This document shows, piece after piece, positions 57,805 to 64,000 of a stretch of DNA of 64,000 nucleotides. This DNA is from Tumebacillus flagellatus (GTDB lineage: Bacteria > Bacillota > Bacilli > Tumebacillales > Tumebacillaceae). Every line of letters starts with the position of its first letter. Position 1 is the first letter of the stretch. Under the pieces are notes generated by a model. That model saw nothing but the letters and a program-made list of their open reading frames with translations, ran no database searches and was not told the origin of the DNA. The position numbers and the translations under genes were made by a program. The DNA lies in assembly GCF_000714935.1 (NCBI RefSeq), contig NZ_JMIR01000004.1, forward strand, positions 1 through 64,000, written 5' to 3'.

Positions 57805-58722
57805 TTATAATTCTTCTTCCTTCGGCAAGAGGTTCGGGTTGCTGAGGCGCTCGCTTTTGCGCGTGGATTCGAGCAGCGGGACTTCGGCGACCAGTTCGAG
57901 CAACGCGCCTTCATCGCGGCGGATCGGGACGAACGCGAAGCAGAAACGATTTTGGTGAACGTCGCGGCGCATGTAGAGATAGCGCTTCAACCCGAACGTG
58001 CGCGCCGCTTCGTGCACGACCGTCTGCCGCTGTCCGTAGTGCGCGAGGGCGATGGCGGCACCGGGCGTTTTCGGCGTGACCATCACCGCCAGACCTTCCT
58101 GTTGGAGCAGGTCGATCCCTTCCTGCTTGTCCACGTCCGCCACCTGCACGTCGTCCACGCAGAGGGTGGAGCCTTGAAACGAGATCTTCCCCAGTTTCAC
58201 ATCTGCGAAATCGCCGATGTTCTTGCCTTTGGTAAATCGCCGCAACAGCCACACGACCAGAAACGCGAGCACCGCCGCGATGGGGATCTCCAGCGCATAG
58301 CGACGGCCGGGGATCAAGAGCATCGTGAGGACCGCGAGCAACGATGCGACCAACGAGAGATAGTTGCGGGATTCAAACGTTTTGGAAATGCCGTCGATGT
58401 AAGCGGCCCCGCGGGGGATGAATTCGGTTTTGTCCAAGTCTTGGAGCGACTCGCGCTCGGTTTTGCGCACATCGCGAAACTGCTGGACGGCGAGCATCAA
58501 AAACGAAGCTCCGACGAAATTTTTGGTGAGCAATGCGATAGGAAACACCGCTCCGATCGTCGCCGCCACGCCGCCGGTGATCATGTTGATAAATTTACCG
58601 TTCGGATACGACGGATACTGGCGCGTGTCTTCCTTGATCGTGAGCATCCGCGTCACCGTGCCGACCACAAATCCGGTTCCGATGATCGTCCAGTATTCCG
58701 GGGACAGCAATCCTTCCGCCAT
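57805..58722 (-). CDS. YIEGIA-family membrane protein
   Basis: This 305-aa protein has an N-terminal membrane region (WTIIGTGFVVGTVTRMLTI, FINMITGGVAATIGAVFPIA), the signature AYIDGISKTFESRNYLSLVA and a further hydrophobic pair before a soluble C-terminal half. Proteins with the YIEGIA domain are conserved in spore formers and linked to sporulation; the role is not defined. GGAGGAGGC precedes the ATG. It is transcribed toward the T-box operon but separated from it by its own promoter. Confidence 0.8.
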   Translation of the reverse strand: MAEGLLSPEYWTIIGTGFVVGTVTRMLTIKEDTRQYPSYPNGKFINMITGGVAATIGAVFPIALLTKNFVGASFLMLAVQQFRDVRKTERESLQDLDKTEFIPRGAAYIDGISKTFESRNYLSLVASLLAVLTMLLIPGRRYALEIPIAAVLAFLVVWLLRRFTKGKNIGDFADVKLGKISFQGSTLCVDDVQVADVDKQEGIDLLQQEGLAVMVTPKTPGAAIALAHYGQRQTVVHEAARTFGLKRYLYMRRDVHQNRFCFAFVPIRRDEGALLELVAEVPLLESTRKSERLSNPNLLPKEEEL

Positions 58723-58815
58723 AGGGCGCCTCCTCCTGTTGCAGAAATGGTTGCTTGTAGTATGTGATGGTTGGGCTTCTTGCCATACTGTAGAAAAAAG
58801 GAGGGGGTGCCGCGC

Positions 58816-59460
58816 ATGGAGGAATTGGCGCAATGGAAAGCTTGGGTCGAAGAATCCCAAACGCCCGTCGCCGTCACCGGAGCGGGCATCAGCGTGGCGA
58901 GCGGGCTGCCGACGATCAACCGCGAATGGCGCGGTGTGGCGCTGAAGGACGTTTTTACGTGGGAGATGTTTGAGGACGACCCGGCGCGGTTCTATCAATG
59001 CTACCGCGAGATGATGCTGGACTGGCGGGACGCGCGGCCCAATCCGGCGCATCTGGCGCTTGCGCACGGACGTGTGCGGATTATCACGCAGAACTTTGAC
59101 GGTCTGCACCAAGAGGCGGGTTCGCGCGACGTGTTGGAGATTCACGGCAATCTGCGCGAGTTGATCTGCCTGCACTGCGAGGAGCTCTACCCGGCGCACG
59201 TGGCGGAGAAGAATCCTCTGCCGCATTGCCCGACGTGCAACCATCTGCTCAAGCCCAACATCGTGCTGGTCGGCGAAGAAGTCCGCCACATCGCCGTCGC
59301 CGTCGACTGGGTCGGGTCGTGCGACCTGCTGCTCGTCGTCGGGACGAATTTGGAGATGGACCCGGTGCGGCGGCTGCCGGAGATCGCCGAACAACGGGGC
59401 GTGCCGGTGATTCGCTGCAACCGCGGGGCGGAAGACGTGCTGCCGCTGCTGTTTGGGTAA
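58816..59460 (+). CDS. Sir2-family NAD-dependent deacylase, divergent
   Basis: This 214-aa sirtuin has GAGIS, TQNFDGLH, the catalytic His in EIHGN, two CxxC pairs (ICLHCE, HCPTCN) and late GTNLEMDP. It would remove acyl groups from protein lysines using NAD. The region after GAGIS reads SGLPTINREWRG instead of the common GIPDFRS, so the conserved Asp-Phe-Arg at the nicotinamide pocket is absent. AGGAGGGGG precedes ATG 58816. Confidence 0.85.
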   Translation: MEELAQWKAWVEESQTPVAVTGAGISVASGLPTINREWRGVALKDVFTWEMFEDDPARFYQCYREMMLDWRDARPNPAHLALAHGRVRIITQNFDGLHQEAGSRDVLEIHGNLRELICLHCEELYPAHVAEKNPLPHCPTCNHLLKPNIVLVGEEVRHIAVAVDWVGSCDLLLVVGTNLEMDPVRRLPEIAEQRGVPVIRCNRGAEDVLPLLFG

Positions 59461-59476
59461 CCAAAAAGCCTCCAAC

Positions 59477-59520
59477 AAAAAAGTCCCTGTGCCGCGCGTT
59501 AGGCGGAAACAGGGACTTTT
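59477..59520. terminator. Bidirectional terminator
   Basis: AAAAGTCCCTGT pairs with ACAGGGACTTTT over an 18-base loop, with an A run and a T run on either side, between the sirtuin gene and the opposing small gene. Confidence 0.85.
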
Positions 59521-59550
59521 CTGTACAGCGTTATGTGTGAGGTAAACCAT

Positions 59551-59715
59551 CTACCAGCGGGATTCCGGACCCGAGGTGATGAACGCGATAGCCATGAATG
59601 CGCCGGCAAAACCGAGCAAGATGGTCGCATAAGCAGCGGCGTGCTCCGAGAGCAGGATGCCAAAAGAAGCGAAGATAAGTGCCATGATTGCAATGCCCAT
59701 ATAATAACGATACAC
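59551..59715 (-). CDS. Small two-segment membrane protein (54 aa)
   Basis: This 54-aa product has two hydrophobic stretches (YYMGIAIMALIFASFGILL and AAYATILLGFAGAFMAIAF) joined by SEHA, with a polar tail TSGPESRW. GTG 59715 follows GAGGGGGGAT closely and is preferred to an ATG 39 bases upstream. It resembles short YlaF/DUF5325-like membrane proteins, but this is not firm. No function is known. Confidence 0.7.
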   Translation of the reverse strand: MYRYYMGIAIMALIFASFGILLSEHAAAYATILLGFAGAFMAIAFITSGPESRW

Positions 59716-59913
59716 GGGAATCCCCCCTCGCGGTCTGAAGTCAAACTCTGTCATTTGTCATAATACCACTATTTTTCAGCGCTATGCAACTTCTTTCACA
59801 GAGTCGCCATATTTTTGGAGTGTGATCTTTTTTTGGCGGGAAAGTAGGAGTTTGCGAGGTCTTGTCGAATTGTATAAACAACCACGAATAATCCGAGGGA
59901 ACGAGGGAGAATC

Positions 59914-60402
59914 ATGACAATTGCGGCAAGCCACAAAGAACTGGTGACCGACCTGCACAGCGGCATCAAAGCGATCGACTCTGCGGTCGCGGAGATCCAA
60001 CGCACGGAAGAATCCTCGATGCGTACCAAGGAGTTGGCAGAATTCCTCAACGAGAAGATCAAGGAGATCGACGCGATCACCGTCTCGATCAACCGCATCG
60101 CGACGATGACCAAGATGCTCGCGCTCAACGCAGGGATCGAAGCAGCGCGCGCCGGCGAACACGGTCGCGGCTTCTCTGTCGTCGCCAGCGAGGTTCGAAA
60201 ATTGTCCGAGCAATCGGCCGAAGCGACCACTTCTATTAAGAATGTCATTCAGGCTGTCCAAGGTCTGACCAGCGACTTGTTCCAATCGGTGGACGAAGAA
60301 ACCAAATCGGTGGAATCGTCTGTTGCGGCGATGCGTCAAGCCAAAGCTTCCTTCCACACCATCGTGGAGAACTTGGCTGACGATGCTTCTTCCGAGGAAT
60401 AA
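59914..60402 (+). CDS. Soluble MCP signalling-domain protein without sensor
   Basis: This 162-aa protein is a coiled coil containing the chemoreceptor hairpin tip ([41 protein letters not shown]) that contacts CheA and CheW. There is no transmembrane segment, HAMP or ligand domain, so it cannot be an ordinary receptor. It may be a cytoplasmic adaptor or a structural coiled coil that kept the tip. GAGGGAG precedes the ATG, and a terminator follows. Confidence 0.82.
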   Translation: MTIAASHKELVTDLHSGIKAIDSAVAEIQRTEESSMRTKELAEFLNEKIKEIDAITVSINRIATMTKMLALNAGIEAARAGEHGRGFSVVASEVRKLSEQSAEATTSIKNVIQAVQGLTSDLFQSVDEETKSVESSVAAMRQAKASFHTIVENLADDASSEE

Positions 60403-60446
60403 GCACGCGACGCACTGATCCGTCACGTTTATTCTCATACGGTACG

Positions 60447-60483
60447 ACTGTCGCAGCCGAAGCGGTCTGCGGCAGTTTTTTTC
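60447..60483 (+). terminator. Terminator after the MCP-like gene
   Basis: ACTGTCGCAG pairs with CTGCGGCAGT, with one mismatch, followed by a T run. Confidence 0.85.
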
Positions 60484-60500
60484 AGAGGGAGGGGAAGGGC

Positions 60501-62018
60501 GTGTCCGAGAACGTTTCCGGGAAACGCTACATCTTAGCGCTCGACCAAGGCACGACGTCTTCGCGGGCCATCCTGTTTGACGAGGCCGCCCAAGCGGTCG
60601 GCCTCGCGCAATTGCCGTTTGAACAGCGCTACCCAAAGCCTGGGTATGTGGAGCACGACGCGATGGAAATTTGGGAGACGCAGCGGGAGGCGATGCGGCA
60701 ATGTCTGCAAAGCGCCGGCGTCCGCCCGGATCAAATCGAGGCCATCGGCATCACGAACCAGCGCGAGACCACGGTGATTTGGGAGCGCGATACCGGCAAG
60801 CCGATTGCGCCCGCCATCGTTTGGCAATGCCGCCGCACGGCGGCGCGTTGCGACGAATTGGTGCAAGACGGCTGGGCGGAGAAGATCCGCGACAAGACCG
60901 GACTCGTCGTCGATGCGTACTTTTCCGCCACCAAAGCGGAGTGGATGCTCAACCGGAGCCCGGAGTTGCGTGAACGGGCGGCGCAGGGCGAGTTGCTGTT
61001 TGGCACCGTCGATTCCTGGTTGCTGTTTCAACTTTCCGGTAAGCGCTTACACGTAACGGATGTCACGAACGCCTCGCGCACGATGCTCTTCAACATCCAC
61101 ACGTTGGATTGGGATGACGAATTGCTGGAGCTGTTCGGCATTCCGCGCGCGATGTTGCCTGACGTGCGTCCGTCCAGTGCCCTGTACGGCGAGACGGACG
61201 CGGCGGTGTTTGGCGCAAGAGTGCCGCTCGCCGGGATTGCGGGCGACCAGCAAGCCGCGCTGTTCGGCCAAGGCTGTTTCCAGCCGGGCATGGCGAAAAA
61301 CACATACGGCACCGGCTGTTTCCTCTTGATGAACACGGGGGACAGACCGATTGCCTCCACGCACGGTCTGTTGACGACGGTGGGCTGGCAGATCGGCGAT
61401 GAAGTGACGTATGCGTTGGAAGGTTCCGTTTTTATCGCGGGGGCGGGCGTGCAATGGTTGCGCGACGAGTTGGGTTTGATTCAAGACGCCGCCGAGACCG
61501 AGACGCTGGCGTATTCGGTGCCGGATGCAAACGGAGTCTATCTCGTTCCGGCGTTTACGGGACTGGGAGCTCCGTATTGGGACCCGTATGCGCGGGGCAC
61601 GATCTGGGGGTTGACGCGCGGCGCAAATCGGGCGCACATCGCGCGGGCGAGCCTGGAGGCGATCGCCTACCAGACGCGCGACGTGCTTGACGCGATGGAG
61701 ATCGACTCCGGCATGGCGTTGCAGCGATTGCTCGTCGACGGCGGTGCGGTGCAAAACAAATTTCTGCTGGAGTTTCAAGCGGGGGTGTTGGGGATTCCGG
61801 TCGTGCGCCCCGAGCAGTTTGAGAGCACCGCGAGGGGGGCTGCGTTCTTGGCGGGGTTGTCGGTGGGCTTTTGGCCGAATTTGGAGCACTTGACGAAGTT
61901 GATCGGCACGGCCGCCACCGTGTTTGCGCCGCAGATGGAGGAGTCGCAGCGCGAGGAACTCTATCAAGGATGGAAACGAGCCGCTCACCTCTCGCGGGGT
62001 TGGCTTCAGGAAAGCTGA
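60501..62018 (+). CDS. glpK: Glycerol kinase
   Basis: This 505-aa FGGY kinase makes sn-glycerol-3-phosphate. Marks are [52 protein letters not shown] and the C-terminal [20 protein letters not shown] 60501 follows GAGGGAGGGG. No glpF or glpD is adjacent, so the gene is separated from the usual glycerol operon. Confidence 0.96.
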   Translation: MSENVSGKRYILALDQGTTSSRAILFDEAAQAVGLAQLPFEQRYPKPGYVEHDAMEIWETQREAMRQCLQSAGVRPDQIEAIGITNQRETTVIWERDTGKPIAPAIVWQCRRTAARCDELVQDGWAEKIRDKTGLVVDAYFSATKAEWMLNRSPELRERAAQGELLFGTVDSWLLFQLSGKRLHVTDVTNASRTMLFNIHTLDWDDELLELFGIPRAMLPDVRPSSALYGETDAAVFGARVPLAGIAGDQQAALFGQGCFQPGMAKNTYGTGCFLLMNTGDRPIASTHGLLTTVGWQIGDEVTYALEGSVFIAGAGVQWLRDELGLIQDAAETETLAYSVPDANGVYLVPAFTGLGAPYWDPYARGTIWGLTRGANRAHIARASLEAIAYQTRDVLDAMEIDSGMALQRLLVDGGAVQNKFLLEFQAGVLGIPVVRPEQFESTARGAAFLAGLSVGFWPNLEHLTKLIGTAATVFAPQMEESQREELYQGWKRAAHLSRGWLQES

Positions 62019-62032
62019 TCTAGAAAAACAGA

Positions 62033-62062
62033 TTGGTTTTTCGTGCGGCGAAGCGTTATAAT
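62033..62062 (+). promoter_or_regulatory. Sigma-A promoter for the aminopeptidase gene
   Basis: TTGGTT, an 18-base spacer and TATAAT lie about 75 bases before the start codon. Confidence 0.65.
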
Positions 62063-62135
62063 GGCTACGTAAGCAATCAAAAAATACCAGAGGCTGAGCA
62101 GATCTTTTGTTCAGGATACATAAGGAGGAGACAGC

Positions 62136-63548
62136 ATGAAATTCCAGTTGGGCGCATTTGCACCGGGTCGTATCACCATTCTGCCGTTGTTCGTCGGACA
62201 AACCGGCGAGCAATTCGGTCTGAACCTGACCGATTATCATGGCAAGAAGAAAGACCATGTGGTTTGGTTTGACCAAGACGGCACCCGTTTCGTCGTGGCA
62301 GGTCTCGGCGAGCAGAAGAAATTCCATCTGAACAAACTCCGTGACGCCGTGGCATTCGGCGCGCGCGCAGCCGTCAAGGAAGGCGCGACCGAAGTGACCG
62401 TGATCGTTCCGACCGTCGAGGGCTTCACCACCGAACAACTCGTACATACTTCGGTTGAAGCGTACATCATCGGCGAATACCGTTTTGACAAATACAAGAG
62501 CGCGAAAGAACCGCTCACCGTGGAAACCGTCACCCTGGCAGGCGCTGACGGCGCTCTGAGCGGTTATGAAGAAGCGATCAAGACCGGTCAGATCTACGCG
62601 GAAGGCACGGTCATCGCCCGCAACCTCAAGAACGAACCGTCCAACAAATTGAAGCCGTTCGGCCTCGTGGACTTCGTGCAAGACCTGTTCAAGGACTCCG
62701 CGAACACCTCCGTGGAAGTGTTCAAAGGCGACGCGCTGGAAGACAAAAAATTCGTCGGCCTGATCAACGTCGGCAAGGGCTCCGTCAACCCGCCGGCGAT
62801 GATCAAAGTCACCTACACCGGCGACGCTTCCAAGCCGCTGACCGCACTGGTCGGCAAAGGTCTGACCTTTGACACCGGCGGCATCTCGCTGAAAGTCGGC
62901 GTGCGAGACCTCTCCAACATGCGCATGGACATGGGCGGTTCCGCTGCTGTCATCGGCGCGATGTACATCTTGACCCGCCTGCAAGCTCCGGTCAACGTCG
63001 TCATGCTCGTCGCGACCGCGGAAAGCATGCCGGACGCTGCGGCGTTCCTGCCGGGCGACGTGATTGAATACCCGAACGGCGTTTCCGTGCATGTCGGCAA
63101 CACCGACGCAGAAGGCCGTCTCGTACTGGCGGACGCGCTGATCTACTCGCAAGAACTCGGCGCAGAGCGCGTTGTCGACATCGCGACGCTGACCGGTGCA
63201 TGCGCTGCGGCGCTTGGCAGCAAGCTCGCAGGTCTGTTCGGCGAAGAGTCGGTCGTTTCCGGGATCAAAGCATCTGCAAAAGTCACGGGCGAGAACGTTT
63301 GGGAACTGCCGCTGTGGGATGACTACGAAGAACTGCTGTACTCCCCGATCGGCGACATCCGCAACATCACCGAAGGCCCGGGCGCGTTGACCGCCGCTCT
63401 GTTCCTGCGCCGTTTCGTCGGCGAGAACCAGAAGTGGGCGCACATCGACATGGCCGGCCCGATGGACGGTGCGAGAACGCATTCCTACAGCAACGAAGGC
63501 GCGACCGGTTTCGGCGCACGCCTGCTCGCGGACTGGGTTCTCCGCTAA
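62136..63548 (+). CDS. Cytosolic (leucyl) aminopeptidase, M17 family
   Basis: This 470-aa di-metal enzyme removes N-terminal residues from peptides. The metal and catalytic motifs are visible: VGKGLTFDTGGISLK, DMGGSAAVIGAM, NTDAEGRLVLADAL (322-335) and, later, the ACAAALGSKLAGLF loop. A non-catalytic N-terminal domain of about 160 residues precedes it. TAAGGAGGAG lies upstream of ATG 62136. Confidence 0.95.
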   Translation: MKFQLGAFAPGRITILPLFVGQTGEQFGLNLTDYHGKKKDHVVWFDQDGTRFVVAGLGEQKKFHLNKLRDAVAFGARAAVKEGATEVTVIVPTVEGFTTEQLVHTSVEAYIIGEYRFDKYKSAKEPLTVETVTLAGADGALSGYEEAIKTGQIYAEGTVIARNLKNEPSNKLKPFGLVDFVQDLFKDSANTSVEVFKGDALEDKKFVGLINVGKGSVNPPAMIKVTYTGDASKPLTALVGKGLTFDTGGISLKVGVRDLSNMRMDMGGSAAVIGAMYILTRLQAPVNVVMLVATAESMPDAAAFLPGDVIEYPNGVSVHVGNTDAEGRLVLADALIYSQELGAERVVDIATLTGACAAALGSKLAGLFGEESVVSGIKASAKVTGENVWELPLWDDYEELLYSPIGDIRNITEGPGALTAALFLRRFVGENQKWAHIDMAGPMDGARTHSYSNEGATGFGARLLADWVLR

Positions 63549-63566
63549 ACCGGGAGCCACGCGCAC

Positions 63567-63851
63567 ATGTCCAAACGACTTTCACCGTACTTTCGATTTT
63601 GGTGGCGGACTTGTGTCGTGTTCTGCCCGCTGACGTTTCTCATCCTCTACGGGAGCGGCGTGATCTGGTGGAAAGCGTTGCTCTCGGGACTTGGAGTCGG
63701 GGTGGGCGGGCTCGTGCTCGTCCTCCCGTTCATCCTCTCATGGGGGAATGTCGACCGCAGCCTCTGGTCGCAGGAAGAGCACATGAAGCGCCAGATCCGC
63801 TACCGGGAGAAGTTGCGCCAATGGGAGAACCAAGAGGAGGACGATCGATGA
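63567..63851 (+). CDS. Small membrane protein (94 aa), unknown function
   Basis: This 94-aa protein has two hydrophobic segments (TCVVFCPLTFLILYGSGVIWW and ALLSGLGVGVGGLVLVLPFI as ALLSGLGVGVGG with LVLVLPFIL) and a charged tail (MKRQIRYREKLRQWENQEED). It begins 18 bases after the aminopeptidase stop and overlaps the next gene by four bases, so these three are probably cotranscribed. I do not recognise a family. Confidence 0.7.
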   Translation: MSKRLSPYFRFWWRTCVVFCPLTFLILYGSGVIWWKALLSGLGVGVGGLVLVLPFILSWGNVDRSLWSQEEHMKRQIRYREKLRQWENQEEDDR

Positions 63852-64000
63852 ACTACGCGTACATCTTGGAGCAGAGCCGCAAAGCGAAAGCGACGCGCTC
63901 GCTCTATGAATACCTCAAGACGCACACCAAGCAACCGTTTTTGCCGGGAACCGTCGTGGCGGACTTCCCGATTGCGGACGGGATTCAAGTGCAGAACCAA
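63848..64000 (+). CDS. Unknown protein, truncated by the window end
   Basis: The first 51 codons are present (MNYAYILEQSRKAKATRSLY, YEYLKTHTKQPFLPGTVVAD). The start ATG overlaps the previous stop (ATGA), with AGAGGAGG upstream. The visible part is soluble and resembles no family I can name. The remainder lies beyond base 64000. Confidence 0.6.
   Translation, partial: MNYAYILEQSRKAKATRSLYEYLKTHTKQPFLPGTVVADFPIADGIQVQNQ

Noticed and set aside
61047-63566. 839-codon minus-strand frame across glpK and the aminopeptidase
   Set aside because: It spans two unrelated real genes plus their promoter on the opposite strand and has shadow composition.
1-64000. CRISPR arrays, insertion sequences, prophage or integrative elements
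   Set aside because: No regularly spaced repeats, transposase, integrase or phage structural genes were seen; composition is even through the window.

Overview
The window (about 58% G+C by eye, almost fully coding) is chromosomal DNA of an endospore-forming Bacillota. The evidence is a spoIIAA-spoIIAB-sigF operon, spoVAC-AD-AE-AEa-AF, spmA/spmB, GerW/YtfJ, YhcN/YlaJ lipoproteins, DacF-type carboxypeptidases, a resABCDE locus, a serine T-box leader and an FMN riboswitch. The gene content and high-GC style suggest an Alicyclobacillaceae member such as Tumebacillus; that assignment is inference. No phage, insertion sequence, integrase or CRISPR array was seen.

Layout. 1-4.4 kb: end of a tRNA-Gly, a secreted EEP-family phosphodiesterase, an HTH-TPR regulator, a cell-wall-binding-repeat-like protein and a thioredoxin-fold lipoprotein. 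4.5-10.5 kb: forespore sigma-F operon and spoVA operon, with a 50-aa membrane peptide in the place where spoVAA/spoVAB would be expected. 10.5-17.6 kb: lysA behind a possible attenuator, a 36-aa peptide with a hairpin-masked ribosome site, a secreted LTD-PLD-LTD protein, a D,D-carboxypeptidase and KtrB. 17.7-21.4 kb: FMN riboswitch and ribD-ribE-ribBA-ribH, with a degenerate GTP cyclohydrolase II half in RibBA. 21.5-23.0 kb: MFS drug exporter.

23.1-33.1 kb is the most unusual region. A compact operon encodes a KAS-III ketosynthase, holo-ACP synthase, a Cys-nucleophile alpha/beta hydrolase, an ACP, a HAD phosphatase, a malonyl-type acyltransferase, a tandem 4-oxalocrotonate-tautomerase-like protein, a tandem monooxygenase/cyclase-like protein, an SDR, a DMT exporter, a DUF1330 protein and an aldo/keto reductase. 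It is followed by a convergent PlcR-like HTH-TPR regulator. Divergent from that regulator is an unlisted 43-aa PapR-like peptide precursor ending in VDLPPCH. A nearly identical 18-bp palindrome (ATATTCSGAAATGAATAY) lies about 100 bp upstream of a candidate -10 element both for the operon and for the peptide gene. I propose a quorum-sensing-controlled specialised-metabolite cluster.

33.2-49 kb: site-2 protease, scpA/scpB, DUF2953, ytfJ, dacF, spmA/spmB, a compact amidase-like protein, rluB, resABCDE, spore lipoproteins and several small proteins. 49-54.5 kb: thiE-thiS-thiG, a PHP phosphatase, a third HTH-TPR regulator with a downstream secreted Thr-rich peptide, a small XRE regulator and an MBL hydrolase. 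54.5-64 kb: a serine-specific T-box controlling an aminotransferase and serA, a YIEGIA-family protein, a divergent sirtuin, an MCP signalling stub, glpK, leucyl aminopeptidase and two membrane-linked unknowns, the last running off the window.
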